Below, piece after piece: positions 26,067 to 36,107 of a stretch of 64,000 nt of DNA. Source of the DNA: Streptomyces anulatus. GTDB lineage: Bacteria; Actinomycetota; Actinomycetes; Streptomycetales; Streptomycetaceae. Position numbers and translations under genes: made by a program. Positions within the stretch are counted from its first letter, which is position 1, and each line of letters opens with the position of its first letter. The notes beneath the pieces are model-generated. The model saw only the letters and a list, made by a program, of their open reading frames with translations. It was not told the DNA's origin and made no database searches. The stretch spans positions 1 through 64,000 of the forward strand of contig NZ_BMVK01000012.1 of assembly GCF_014650675.1 (NCBI RefSeq), written 5' to 3'.

Positions 26067-27086
26067 TCAGCCGCCGTTCGACTGCCGGGTGCCTTCCGCG
26101 ACGGCGTCGAAGGAGTAGAGGTAGCCGCCCGCGGGACCGCTGACGGTCATGTACGCCTTGGTGCCGCCCGGTGTGATGGCCACGTTCGTCGCCGACTCCA
26201 GGCCTTCGGCCCGCGAGGGAAGCTCCACCGTCGCCAGCCGCTCACCGTGCCGGTCGTACACGGCCATGGCCGCCCGGCCGTGCAGCCCCTGGTAGAGGTT
26301 GCCGTCCGCGTCCACGGCGATCGAGTCGGTCTGGGCGAGTCCGCCGTCCACGCGGATGGCGGTGTGCCGGGACGTCACCCCGCCCTGCCCGTCGAGGCGC
26401 AGGTAGGAGATCCGGTTCTCGGTGAGCTCGCTGAACCACAGCCCTCGGTAGTCCGCGTCGAAGGAGACCCCGTTCGGCGCGGCCAGATCCCCGGCCAGAA
26501 CGGTGGCCTCGCCGCCCTCCCGGTCGATCCGCACCACACGCCCGTGGGCCTTGCCCTCGGACAGGCCGCGGGAGTCGCTGATGTACAGGTTGCCCTCCCG
26601 GTCGAAGGCGATGTCGTCGGGGTTCATCCGGGCTCCGTCGACCTCGCCGGAGAAGAAGGTCCGCACATCGCCGCCGCCGGGGGCCAGAGTCACAATCTCG
26701 CCGTGTGCGAAGTCGCTGAGGTAGAGCCGTCCGTCGTACGGGCTGAACTGCGCCGACGTATAGGCCCCTGTGCCGTCGGTGTGGACCGCCCGGGACGTCT
26801 TCCTCGCCACGTCGACGCGTATCACTTTGGGCTTGCCCTCGGGTGCGGTGACGTCGACGACGAACAGGCCGCCGTCCTCCCCGAACACGGGCCCCTCCAG
26901 CAAGGTCATCCCGGTCTCACCGTGCACCTGGGTCAGCTGCATCACCTTCTGCGCCCGGATGGTCCTGCCCCCGAAGTCCGACGCCGCCTCTCCCCGGGGC
27001 GCGGCGCTCTGCGTGCCGCAGCCGGTGAGAAACAGCATGCCGATAGTGGCTAGCGCGGAAAATGACCGGGCCGAAAGTCGCTGCAT
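26067..27086 (-). CDS. SMP-30/gluconolactonase-like beta-propeller lipoprotein
   Basis: 339 aa. Lipoprotein signal residues 1-22 with lipobox LTGC (ALATIGMLFLTGC), then repeated propeller blades such as RMNPDDIAFDREGNLYISDS, LAAPNGVSFDADYRGLWFSE and QTDSIAVDADGNLYQGLHGR, in which the Asn/Asp turns fit metal-dependent lactonases of the SMP-30 fold. It is expected on the outer face of the membrane. Divergent from a Baeyer-Villiger monooxygenase gene: an oxygenase making a lactone next to a putative lactonase is a suggestive pairing. Confidence 0.8.
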   Translation of the reverse strand: MQRLSARSFSALATIGMLFLTGCGTQSAAPRGEAASDFGGRTIRAQKVMQLTQVHGETGMTLLEGPVFGEDGGLFVVDVTAPEGKPKVIRVDVARKTSRAVHTDGTGAYTSAQFSPYDGRLYLSDFAHGEIVTLAPGGGDVRTFFSGEVDGARMNPDDIAFDREGNLYISDSRGLSEGKAHGRVVRIDREGGEATVLAGDLAAPNGVSFDADYRGLWFSELTENRISYLRLDGQGGVTSRHTAIRVDGGLAQTDSIAVDADGNLYQGLHGRAAMAVYDRHGERLATVELPSRAEGLESATNVAITPGGTKAYMTVSGPAGGYLYSFDAVAEGTRQSNGG

Positions 27087-27197
27087 GGGAGATCACTCTT
27101 CCTGTCCAGTGGGCGGATTTCGCGGGCGGGGAGTACGCGGCCTGCGAGGAGGGGCGAAGGCCCGTGGCCGAATGTCGTCGTCCCGCCCGATCCTCAA

Positions 27198-27226
27198 CCG
27201 GACAGTGTTGTCCGGTAGTTGCTACC
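27198..27226. promoter_or_regulatory. Palindromic operator between propeller and BVMO genes
   Basis: CCGGACA-GTGT-TGTCCGG (27198-27215), immediately followed by the overlapping dyad GGTAG-TTG-CTACC (27214-27226). Both lie 58-86 bp before the BVMO start and 112 bp before the propeller start, a good place for a shared repressor, perhaps the TetR protein encoded at 25425. Confidence 0.6.
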
Positions 27227-27283
27227 GTAGCGGACGGCCGCCCGACCGGGGCCGCCCCACCGTGCGGATCGAGGACCCCCCAC

Positions 27284-29092
27284 ATGACGACTCCTCAGAC
27301 ACCGGCCCCCCACGAGCTCGCCGCGCTGAGGCGGCGCTACCGGCTCGAGCGCGAACGGCGTGTGCGTCCCGACGGAGCCGCCCAGTACCGCGACGCGGAC
27401 GCCGAGTTCGGCTACTACGCCGCGGACCCGTACACGGAAGGACCCACCGGGCGCGACCCGCTCCGCGACACCGTCGACGTCGCCGTGATAGGCGGCGGAT
27501 TCGGCGGCATCCTCACCGGGGCGCACCTGCGCCGGCAGGGTGTCGACAGCGTCCGGATCATCGAGAAGGGCGGTGACTTCGGAGGCACTTGGTACTGGAA
27601 CCGGTACCCGGGCGTCCACTGCGACGTCGAGTCCCACGTATACCTGCCGATGCTCGACGAGACCGGCTACGTACCGGAGTGGAAGTACGCCCCCGGTGAC
27701 GAGATCCGCCGCCACGCGGTGCGGATCGCGCGGAAGTTCGACCTGTACGCGGATGCGCTGTTCTCCACCGGGGTCACCGCACTGACCTGGGAGGAGGAAT
27801 CCGAGACATGGACCGTGACCACGGATCGCGGTGACGCCTTCCGGGCCGCCTACGTCGTCAACGCCACCGGCACCCTCACCGATCCGAAGCTGCCCGGGAT
27901 CCCCGGCATCGAGGACTTCGCCGGCCACACGTTCCACACCTCGCGGTGGGACTACGCCTACACCGGCGGCACCCCCAAGGGCGGCATGACCGGCCTCGCG
28001 GACAAGCGGGTGGGCGTCGTCGGCACCGGGGCCACCGGCATCCAGGTCATCCCGATGCTGGCCGAGGACGCCGCACACCTCTACGTCTTCCAGCGCACCC
28101 CCTCCACCGTGGACGTACGCGACAACCGCCGCACCACCGCCCGGGACGTGGGCGCCGACCGCGAGGAATGGGCCCGGGAGCGACGGGAGAACTACCTCCG
28201 CATCGTCTCCGGCGAGAGCGCCGAGCAGGATCTCGTGGCGGACCGGTGGACCGCGTCCGCGGGCCTGCTGGAGAAGCTCCTGCCGAGCTTCCGCCGACAG
28301 GGCGACCGGCAGGCCTTCGAAGCCGCCTACGAGGCCGCCGACGCCGCCAAGATGAACGAGCTCCGCGCCCGCGTCGAACAGACGGTCACCGACCCGGGGA
28401 CGGCGGAGAAGCTCAAGCCCTGGTACCGCTACGCGTGCAAACGCCCGACCTTCTCCGACCAGTACTACCCGGCGTTCAACCGCGACAACGTCACCCTCGT
28501 CGACACCGCGGACACCCACGGCATCGAGCGCATCACGGAAAACGGCGTCACGGCCGGCAGCACCACGTACGAACTCGACTGCCTGATCTTCGCCACCGGG
28601 TTCAACGTCGGGACCTCCGGCATCCACTCGGGCAAACTCCCCGTCCACGGCCGGGGCGGCGTCCAGCTGCTGCACAGGTGGGCGCGGCAGGGCCCGCGCA
28701 CCCTCCACGGCTTCACGAGCAACGGCTTCCCCAACCTCATACAGATGGGGCCCCTCCAGAACGCCAGCAGCGTCAACTTCACCCACATCCTCGACGAGCA
28801 GGCCATCCACGCCGCCGCCCTCATCGCAGCCGCGGAAGCCGCCGGCGCCCTCATCGAACCCTCGCCCGAGGCCGAGGACGCCTGGATCGCCGTCCTGGCC
28901 GAGGGCGCGCCCGACCACGAGTGGTTCCACGCCGAGTGCACCCCCGGCTACTACAACCGTGAAGGGCGCGGCCGGCCCAACGGACCCATCGCCTACCCGC
29001 ACGGAGCCGTCGCCTTCCACGAGCTCCTCGAACGCTGGCGCGACGAGTCCATGGGAGAAGTCCTCCGGAACAGGACCGTCCCCCGCACCTGA
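27284..29092 (+). CDS. Baeyer-Villiger flavin monooxygenase
   Basis: 602 aa from ATG 27284. N-terminal FAD Rossmann motif VAVIGGGFGGILTG (~70), the BVMO fingerprint FAGHTFHTSRWDY (~211, FxGxxxHxxxW), and the NADPH Rossmann motif VGVVGTGATGIQVI (~247). Length and the ~60-residue N-terminal extension fit cyclic ketone/steroid-type BVMOs, which insert oxygen next to a carbonyl to give an ester or lactone. It is followed by an SDR gene 66 bp downstream, probably in the same operon, which could make the ketone substrate from an alcohol. Confidence 0.92.
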   Translation: MTTPQTPAPHELAALRRRYRLERERRVRPDGAAQYRDADAEFGYYAADPYTEGPTGRDPLRDTVDVAVIGGGFGGILTGAHLRRQGVDSVRIIEKGGDFGGTWYWNRYPGVHCDVESHVYLPMLDETGYVPEWKYAPGDEIRRHAVRIARKFDLYADALFSTGVTALTWEEESETWTVTTDRGDAFRAAYVVNATGTLTDPKLPGIPGIEDFAGHTFHTSRWDYAYTGGTPKGGMTGLADKRVGVVGTGATGIQVIPMLAEDAAHLYVFQRTPSTVDVRDNRRTTARDVGADREEWARERRENYLRIVSGESAEQDLVADRWTASAGLLEKLLPSFRRQGDRQAFEAAYEAADAAKMNELRARVEQTVTDPGTAEKLKPWYRYACKRPTFSDQYYPAFNRDNVTLVDTADTHGIERITENGVTAGSTTYELDCLIFATGFNVGTSGIHSGKLPVHGRGGVQLLHRWARQGPRTLHGFTSNGFPNLIQMGPLQNASSVNFTHILDEQAIHAAALIAAAEAAGALIEPSPEAEDAWIAVLAEGAPDHEWFHAECTPGYYNREGRGRPNGPIAYPHGAVAFHELLERWRDESMGEVLRNRTVPRT

Positions 29093-29158
29093 CGGGCCTG
29101 CCCCGCCCACCCCCCCTCCCCCAACCCTCAGCACTCGCAGTGCCGGAAGGAACGAGCC

Positions 29159-29947
<789 letters not shown>

Positions 29948-30066
29948 CCCGGCAGGGCGAGCGGAACGCGCAGCACGTCACGGGCTGGCCGCGTCGGGCC
30001 GATTCACGCGCCGCGCGTCAAACGGCTCACCCGGCCGGGCCGGAGCGCACCCGGCGCGGCACGGGC

Positions 30067-30102
30067 GGGCCGCGCCGGGGACGGGAGTCCTCGGCGCGGC
30101 CC
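30067..30102. terminator. Bidirectional terminator between SDR and rph genes
   Basis: 16-bp stem (arm GGGCCGCGCCGGGGAC, one G-U pair) with a 4-nt GGGA loop, placed between convergent stops at 29947 and 30109. Confidence 0.75.
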
Positions 30103-30108
30103 GGGTGC

Positions 30109-32721
30109 TCAGGGCAGGAGCTCCACGTACCCGTCGGTTCCGTGCACGCGGATCCGCTGCCCGTCCCGGATCAGCCGGGTGGCCCGGTCCACACCCACCA
30201 CGGCCGGCAGGCCGTACTCCCGGGCGATCACCGCGCCATGGGTCATCAGGCCGCCGACCTCCGTCACCAGGCCCGCGATTCCGACGAACAGCGGCGACCA
30301 GCTGGGGTCCGTGAAGACCGTGACCAGGATGTCGCCCGCTTCGAGATCGGCCTCCTCCATGTCGAGAACGACACGGGCCCTTCCCTCGACGGTCCCGGCG
30401 GACACCGGCAGACCCGTCAGCGCACCGGCCGGCACGTCGTCGCGCCGGTACGCACCGCTCAGAGCCTCGCCGTCCGACGTGAGGACCCGGGGCGGGGTGA
30501 GCGCCCGGTACGACCGGAACGCCTCCTTGCGCCGCTGGATGAGCTGCTCGTCCACCCTGTTCGACCGTACGGCCTCGTGGAGTTCCTGGAACGTCAGGTA
30601 GAACGCGTCCTCCTTCTCGGGAAGCACGTTCTCCCGCACGAGCCGCTCGGCCTCCGCCAGCAGGGCCTGCTTGTAGACCAAGTAGCGGCTGACAATGCCG
30701 TACTTCGGGTACTCCCGGTATCCGATGAAGGTTCTGACGCGGTCGATCATCCGCCGGGTCTCGTCGGCCTTCCGGTCCCCGTCCGGCAGGGTCCGCAGCC
30801 GCGACAGCACGTCCTGTTCCTTCTGCAGGGCCTTCCGCCGGCCCTGCTCGAAGCGCCGCTCGGCGGCACCCGGCCCGAAGTTCCGCACGTTGTCGAGGAT
30901 CACGGGAACGAGCGTGGTGGGGCGCTCACGCCACCGTGGCCTGGTGATGTCGATCTCACCGACACAGCGCATGCCGTACCGGTCCAGGTAGGCCTCGATC
31001 GCAGCGCGCGCCTCGCCCCCGCCCGCGGTCTTCGCCAGCTCGTCCAGGAAAGTCGCGTCATCGAGGTGCTCGGCGTCCCGCAGGAAGGCCAGCACCTCCG
31101 GCAGCGGGCGGATCACGTCCGCCACGTCGAGCAGCGCCAGCCCCATCTCCGACGTGATGTTGTCCGGGGCCGACAGCGTCAGCGTGTCCGCGGCGTTCTT
31201 CTCGCCCAGCCACTGCCACAGCTTGTCGTTGAGCCACCACGTGGCGTCCATCCCCGCCATGATCGCCTGCATGCTCAGCGGATCGCCCAGTACCCGCTTG
31301 TGCTCCTCGAAGGCCTCCAGCAGGAAGGCGAACAGCGCCGGGCCCTCCTTCGCCCGGATGTCCCGTTCCAGAGCGGCGATGGACGTCCGGCTGCGCTCGA
31401 TCAGTTCGGTGACGACGGCCGGATCGGTCTCGATCGGGGCGGGCGCACCCGTGGGCGGCGGGCCGTCGGGAGCCGCGTCCGGGATGGAGGGGACGAAGCC
31501 GCCCTGTCCGAGGACGGTCTCCAGGGCGTCCCTGACCAGCGGATCCCCCTTCCCCAGGACGTCCAGGAGACCGTCACGGCTCGCGGGTGACGCCAGCCGC
31601 CGGGTGACATCGACGAACAGCCGCCCACCCGCCTCGAGCATCGGCACCATGGCCGTCAGCTGCCACATGGAGTACCCGAGGGGCTTCATGGCGTCGGTCA
31701 TCATCTGCTGGTGGCCGACGGAGACGTAGACGTGGTTCTCCGAGTCGCCGTCCGCCCGGACGGGGAGGGGGAAGAGGGTGGTGATCGGCCGGCTCTGGAC
31801 GATCCGGAAACCGTCGTCGACCAGACACCACTCGATGTCCTGCGGGCAGCCGAAATGCGCTTCGATCCGGCGGCCCAGACCCACGAGGCGGACAGCCTGC
31901 TCATCCGTCAGCGCCGGCCGCTCCCGCTGCCGCACGTCGACAGCCACTTCCCGCGTACCGCCGGCGGGCAGGGCATGTACGGCGCGCTCCTTTGCCGCGA
32001 TGGTCCTGGCGACGACTTCGCCGTCCCGGACCGTGAAGACGTCCGGGTTCACCAGTCCGGAGACCAGGGCCTCGCCCAGGCCGAAGCCCGCGTCCACGGT
32101 GGCGACCTTCCGGTTGCCGGTGACCGGGTCGGCCGTGAACAGGATGCCGGACGCGTCCGGGAAGACCATCCGCTGCACGACCACAGCCATGTCGACCGTA
32201 CGGTGGTCGATGCCGTTCCGCTGCCGGTAGACGACGGCCCGCTCGGTGAACATCGATGCCCAGCACCGGCTGATGTGCTGAAGGACCGCGGTCGGCCCCA
32301 GCACGTTCAGATACGTGTCCTGCTGGCCGGCGAAGGAAGCGGTCGGCAGGTCCTCCGCCGTCGCGCTGGACCGGACCGCGTACGCGCCCTGCTCACCGAA
32401 CCGGCCGAGCGCGCGGGTGACCGCCGCCGTGACGTCGCCCGGGACGGCGACCTCCTCGATGGTGCGGCGCATGCGTGCGCTGAGCGTGCGGATCGCCTCC
32501 CGGTCCTGCGGGTCCAGGCGCGACAGCTCATCGAGCCGATCGTCGAGCGACGGGACTTCCGCCATGGCCCGCCGGAACGCGTCCGTCGTCACGCAGAAGC
32601 CGTCCGGCACGCGGACGCCCTCGATCCGCGACAGTCCGCCCAGGTGTGCGCCCTTGCCGCCGACGACCGCGACTCGCCTCTCGTCGACCTCTTGGAGGTC
32701 CAACACGTACCGGTCCGTCAT
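30109..32721 (-). CDS. rph: Rifampin phosphotransferase
   Basis: 870 aa from ATG 32721, almost the length of characterised Rph enzymes (about 867 aa). The ATP-grasp-like domain is present (GGKGAHLGGLSRIEGVRVPD, then YAVRSSATAEDLPTASFAGQ, and GILFTADPVTGNRKVATVDA), then the rifamycin-binding region (YVSVGHQQMMTDAMKPLGYS, LGEKNAADTL, YGMRCVGEIDITRPRW), and the swivelling phospho-His domain VTEVGGLMTHGAVIAREYGL with His near 828. These enzymes split ATP to AMP and Pi and put the beta-phosphate on the C21 hydroxyl of rifamycins, giving resistance. PEP synthase is excluded by overall match and length. An upstream palindrome matches the rifamycin-associated element. Confidence 0.95.
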   Translation of the reverse strand: MTDRYVLDLQEVDERRVAVVGGKGAHLGGLSRIEGVRVPDGFCVTTDAFRRAMAEVPSLDDRLDELSRLDPQDREAIRTLSARMRRTIEEVAVPGDVTAAVTRALGRFGEQGAYAVRSSATAEDLPTASFAGQQDTYLNVLGPTAVLQHISRCWASMFTERAVVYRQRNGIDHRTVDMAVVVQRMVFPDASGILFTADPVTGNRKVATVDAGFGLGEALVSGLVNPDVFTVRDGEVVARTIAAKERAVHALPAGGTREVAVDVRQRERPALTDEQAVRLVGLGRRIEAHFGCPQDIEWCLVDDGFRIVQSRPITTLFPLPVRADGDSENHVYVSVGHQQMMTDAMKPLGYSMWQLTAMVPMLEAGGRLFVDVTRRLASPASRDGLLDVLGKGDPLVRDALETVLGQGGFVPSIPDAAPDGPPPTGAPAPIETDPAVVTELIERSRTSIAALERDIRAKEGPALFAFLLEAFEEHKRVLGDPLSMQAIMAGMDATWWLNDKLWQWLGEKNAADTLTLSAPDNITSEMGLALLDVADVIRPLPEVLAFLRDAEHLDDATFLDELAKTAGGGEARAAIEAYLDRYGMRCVGEIDITRPRWRERPTTLVPVILDNVRNFGPGAAERRFEQGRRKALQKEQDVLSRLRTLPDGDRKADETRRMIDRVRTFIGYREYPKYGIVSRYLVYKQALLAEAERLVRENVLPEKEDAFYLTFQELHEAVRSNRVDEQLIQRRKEAFRSYRALTPPRVLTSDGEALSGAYRRDDVPAGALTGLPVSAGTVEGRARVVLDMEEADLEAGDILVTVFTDPSWSPLFVGIAGLVTEVGGLMTHGAVIAREYGLPAVVGVDRATRLIRDGQRIRVHGTDGYVELLP

Positions 32722-32938
32722 CGCGACACCTCCAGAGCGGTCGTGTTCCGTTGCACCGCGGCGGCCGATCGGATCACCGGCGCCCCGCCCTCCGTAGAAC
32801 CTCTTGTCGGACACGTACTCATTCCTGGTTGTCTTCCCTCTGACGAATGGACCGGCGGATCCTCCCGACCGGCCGGCGCACGTCGTGCCACCGTTCCGCA
32901 GGTGGTGGCATCGACCCGAGGATTCTGCGCCGTCACCC

Positions 32939-32957
32939 GGGTCTTGCCGCAAGCCCC
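32939..32957 (-). promoter_or_regulatory. Rifamycin-associated element (RAE) upstream of rph
   Basis: On the rph strand GGGGCTTGCGGCAAGACCC, a 19-bp inverted repeat (core CTTGCGGCAAG) about 218 bp before the start. From memory it agrees with the element found before rifamycin-inactivating genes in actinobacteria. It contains TTGCGG, with CAGAAT 19 bp downstream on the same strand, possible -35/-10 elements for rph. Confidence 0.75.
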
Positions 32958-32972
32958 CCGGTGAGCTATAAG
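32944..32972 (+). promoter_or_regulatory. Opposing promoter inside the RAE
   Basis: The plus strand carries TTGCCG (32944-32949), exactly 17 bp, then TATAAG (32967-32972), a strong housekeeping-type promoter that shares the palindrome but points away from rph. Transcription would start near 32978, directly at the next hairpin. Confidence 0.6.
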
Positions 32973-32980
32973 TTGAGAGC

Positions 32981-33016
32981 GGCAAGGAGAGGTCTCTCTC
33001 CTTGCCTTTGTTTTTG
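32981..33016 (+). terminator. Intrinsic terminator immediately after the opposing promoter
   Basis: Perfect 11-bp stem (GGCAAGGAGAG / CTCTCCTTGCC) with GTCT loop, followed by TTTGTTTTTG. It is oriented for plus-strand transcripts, although both neighbouring genes are on the minus strand, so its only evident input is the promoter 10 bp upstream. Confidence 0.85.
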
Positions 33017-33081
33017 CCTCTGCGCACCGCTCCTGCTGTACGCATGTGGTTCCTCCCGTGCCGCGCGGCGCCCTCGTGAGG

Positions 33082-33714
33082 TCAGGCGGCGCGATTCACA
33101 TGGCGGACCAGCCACATCAGCAGGGCGTCCAGGTCGGCGGCGGCCGAGAGGACCCGCTCGACCGCCTCGCGGGTGTGCAGCCACTCCTCGCAGCCGAGCG
33201 GGCGGGCCGCGATCAGCGAACGATGGCGCAGCAGATCCGCACGGGAGTGGTCCGCCGGATAGCCACGCGGAGGGCGTTTCATCAGGTCACCGGAGATGTC
33301 ATAGCCCTTCTCCCGCACGGCCTCGACGACGGCGGACAGTTCGCGGCCGCTTCCCTCCGAGGCCACGGCTCTGCGGAACATGTCCACCTGGCCGGGGTCG
33401 GGGTACCACCACGCACCCTGGATCCGCAGACCGTCCAGGTCGAACCGGAGACCGATCTCGACCTTGCGGCCGAGCCGGATCACCGCGCCCTGGTGCTGCC
33501 ACCACCACGAGTCGGTGCGGTAGTGCCAGACGGAGAAGTCCTCGTACCGGGCGTCGCTGTCCGCCACCTCGTTGAGCAGGGCGATCATCGGTTGCCGGAC
33601 CAGTCGTTCGCGGTCCGCGCGGCAGCGCTCACGGGCCGCGTGGGCCGGTTCGCCCTGGAGCTGCCACAACACGTCCATGGCCTGCTCCGGCCAGCCGGTG
33701 AACCCTCCACGCAT
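33082..33714 (-). CDS. DUF2461-like protein
   Basis: 210 aa from ATG 33714. GGFTGWPEQAMDVLWQLQGE, then QPMIALLNEVADSDARYEDF, and YRTDSWWWQHQGAVIRLGRK, follow the DUF2461 pattern (Phe-x-Gly-Phe/Trp-Pro start, DPRYG-like and YRT-like blocks). Function unknown, cytosolic. No ribosome-binding site, but TATTCT lies 7 bp before the ATG, suggesting a leaderless transcript. A longer upstream frame is shadow. Confidence 0.75.
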   Translation of the reverse strand: MRGGFTGWPEQAMDVLWQLQGEPAHAARERCRADRERLVRQPMIALLNEVADSDARYEDFSVWHYRTDSWWWQHQGAVIRLGRKVEIGLRFDLDGLRIQGAWWYPDPGQVDMFRRAVASEGSGRELSAVVEAVREKGYDISGDLMKRPPRGYPADHSRADLLRHRSLIAARPLGCEEWLHTREAVERVLSAAADLDALLMWLVRHVNRAA

Positions 33715-33891
33715 GCGCGCAGAATAACCCACCCATGACCGGCGCGCGGAGAGTGAGACGGTCAGGAATACCCGCGCTGCAATGACACACCGCAACGGTG
33801 ACAGGTGCCGTTCCAGCAGCGGATCAGAAAACACATGGGATCGGCGGCCCGCAGACTGCGAAAATACGCCTGTTTCCCAGACGGAGGGCAA

Positions 33892-35022
33892 TTGTTCGTT
33901 TTCAAGTGCGCTGGCTGCGGCGCCGAGTTGACCACCCCGCTGACCCAGGTCTCACTGCCGGTCCACACCCGTCAGCAGTACGGGAACGGGACCCAGCTAC
34001 CGGTACTCATGGAATCCGGGACGTTCGCCGTGGACCCGGACCCCTGGGGCGGACCGTGGCGGACATGGGACGAGATCGATCCCGGCGAAGCGGAGGCACG
34101 CGGTATCTACGCACCGGTCCACGCCCTGCCCGACAGCACGACCGGAGCGAGTGTCATCGCGCCCGGTGATATCCGTGGAACGCGGCTGATCCCTGAGAAG
34201 CGTGGCGATGCCTGCTGCGGCCTCGACGGAGCCGACGGGCCCAACATGGCCTGCGAGGCATGCGACCTCCCCGTAGCAACCAGGATCGACGACTGCTCGC
34301 TCTGGCAGGCGGTGCGGCTCAGCTCGGACACCGTGCACCGCGTCCCCGTCGGCGGTACCCACGTTGCGCCCCTCTCCTGGGCGGAGCTGGCAGCGAAGGG
34401 GGAGAAGGCGCCCCCGTTCGAGCCGATCGCCACGTGGGGAGGACGGCTGGGGTCGAACCACTACTGGTCGTGGAGCCCGCAGTGGGAGGCGGCAGCCGGC
34501 CACGCGCTCGCCCACCTTCTGGTTGCCTCCCAAGGGCAGCCGGTAAAGGTCCCGGGCGGTCTGACCTCGGACGTGTTCCAACGCACGCTCGACGCCCTGT
34601 TGCCGCCGGGTCCCCCGAAGCGGCGAGCCGTTCTGGCCGGACCGGGACAGCCCTCCCCGGACGCGGGCATCGACATCCTCCTCGTACCGGTTCATCCCCG
34701 GACAGGTCAGGCCTGGGCACCCGCCGGCCGGACTGCGGCTGCGTCGGCATACCTGGTGCCCCTGCCGCTGGGGGTGTGGCTGTGGCTGGTCGCTCCCCAG
34801 CCGTACTTGCCGGTTCCCGCATCGGGCCGCATCCCCCAGGACGTACTCCGCGACGACCCGCTCCCGCTGCTCCCCCACTACCTGTTCCGGGCCGACCGGA
34901 GAACGTTCCAGCACACCTTGGTCCGGCTGCCGGCCGTGCGCGACCCATGGCTGCGCACGATCCTCGAGACCCTCATGGGGGACACCTCGGACGACCTTTT
35001 CCGGCCGCGCTCCTCCACGTGA
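33892..35022 (+). CDS. Hypothetical zinc-ribbon-containing protein
   Basis: 376 aa from TTG 33892, which has GGAGGG four bases upstream; an earlier in-frame ATG gives an unlikely basic leader. It begins FVFKCAGCGAELTTPLTQVS, a CxxC ribbon, and has a second Cys cluster (DACCGLDGADGPNMACEACD) near residue 110. The body is Trp/Pro-rich with no catalytic motif that I recognise. Similar proteins occur singly in many Streptomyces genomes. A GATCCG/CGGATC hairpin follows at about 35022-35044. Confidence 0.7.
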   Translation: MFVFKCAGCGAELTTPLTQVSLPVHTRQQYGNGTQLPVLMESGTFAVDPDPWGGPWRTWDEIDPGEAEARGIYAPVHALPDSTTGASVIAPGDIRGTRLIPEKRGDACCGLDGADGPNMACEACDLPVATRIDDCSLWQAVRLSSDTVHRVPVGGTHVAPLSWAELAAKGEKAPPFEPIATWGGRLGSNHYWSWSPQWEAAAGHALAHLLVASQGQPVKVPGGLTSDVFQRTLDALLPPGPPKRRAVLAGPGQPSPDAGIDILLVPVHPRTGQAWAPAGRTAAASAYLVPLPLGVWLWLVAPQPYLPVPASGRIPQDVLRDDPLPLLPHYLFRADRRTFQHTLVRLPAVRDPWLRTILETLMGDTSDDLFRPRSST

Positions 35023-35206
35023 TCCGAGCCGCCGGTGCGGATCGGTGACCGGGGCCCGCGACGGTCGGTCGGTCAGCGGAATGGTGTTGACGCTGCGTGG
35101 AAGCGGGTCCGTACGGAGGGGCGCGGGCGCGTCGGGAACGCTTCGGCGATCTCTCTCGTTCGGCTCTCCGGCCCACTACCGCTGACCATGAATCCGAGGG
35201 ACCGCC

Positions 35207-35863
35207 TTGCCCGATGCTTCCACTGCCGACGCCGTGCACCCGCTCCCGTCGCCCGCCGATCAGGCGGAGCGCCTGATCGGGCTCGGGGTGCACGAGATCG
35301 CGGGGATTCCCGCCGAGGACATCCGCGCGTTCGCGGGAACGGCCGACCGGGACCGCGATGTTCTGCTCGCCGTCCATCCGGACCGCGCCCCCGCCTCCGC
35401 CCTCGCACCGCTGCTCCTGCGTGACGGCAAGCCCGGCTTCGTCGTCGTCGACATGCCCGACGTCGACCTGTTCGCCCCCACGGCGGTCGAACTTCCCGAC
35501 GCGCCTCTCTATTTCGTCGCCGGGCCGGACCGCGGCGACCACATGGCCAATTGGAGCCCGGAGGAGGCGTTGCCCGCCCTCACCGAGGACGGGCGTACCC
35601 CGTTGGTGCTCACCGAAGGAGTCCACTGGGTGCTGCAGCAGCCCGCGGTGCTGGAGCGGAACCTCTGCTTCATGACCATCGGGTCCCGACTGCGGAAGGC
35701 GAACGGCGCCTTGGACGCGCGCACCCCGGCGATCTGGATCAGCAACGGCACCGGGCGGGACGGCCGGGAGCGGCGCAACGCCCCCAAGGTCGGCTGGTGC
35801 TGGTGGGGCAACCGCCACACCTGGCTGGGATTCGCCTCCGCCTCGGGCCGCGAGGGCCAGTAG
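35207..35863 (+). CDS. DUF5701-like protein
   Basis: 218 aa from TTG 35207, with GAGGGA five bases upstream. The pattern AERLIGLGVHEIAGIPAEDI, then GKPGFVVVDMPDVDLFAPTA, then RTPLVLTEGVHWVLQQPAVL and the C-terminal APKVGWCWWGNRHTWLGFAS matches the DUF5701 family common in actinomycetes. Cytosolic, function unknown. It stands alone. The 454 bp after it (35864-36317) hold only the nested dyad described next. Confidence 0.75.
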   Translation: MPDASTADAVHPLPSPADQAERLIGLGVHEIAGIPAEDIRAFAGTADRDRDVLLAVHPDRAPASALAPLLLRDGKPGFVVVDMPDVDLFAPTAVELPDAPLYFVAGPDRGDHMANWSPEEALPALTEDGRTPLVLTEGVHWVLQQPAVLERNLCFMTIGSRLRKANGALDARTPAIWISNGTGRDGRERRNAPKVGWCWWGNRHTWLGFASASGREGQ

Positions 35864-36069
35864 CACGCACGCGTTCGCCCTGCCCCTGACGCTTCGCCCG
35901 GCAACGCCGGGCACGGCGCGCGCACCTGAGCCGGGTCCGCCGACAAGGTGCGGACGAGGGGCGGGCGAGGGGCGCCGACGAAGCGGGCCGTGCAGGCCCG
36001 TTTCATCGGCGCGTGCGATCACAAACACCCCGCCGGAGGGCACAGCCGGGGCTCTTCCTTTGCTGACGG

Positions 36070-36107
36070 AGTACCAAATGCCTTGTACACCAAGGGGTTT
36101 GGGTACT
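36070..36107. promoter_or_regulatory. Nested dyad upstream of the large secreted protein
   Basis: Outer arms AGTACC / GGTACT and inner arms CCTTG-TACAC-CAAGG share one centre near 36088. The block sits in an AT-richer patch about 210 bp before the gene start, suggesting an operator or cruciform within a long promoter region. Confidence 0.45.

Noticed and set aside
30109..33045. 978-codon version of rph
   Set aside because: The extra 108 N-terminal residues have no counterpart in Rph enzymes and cross the RAE promoter; start at 32721 gives the family length.
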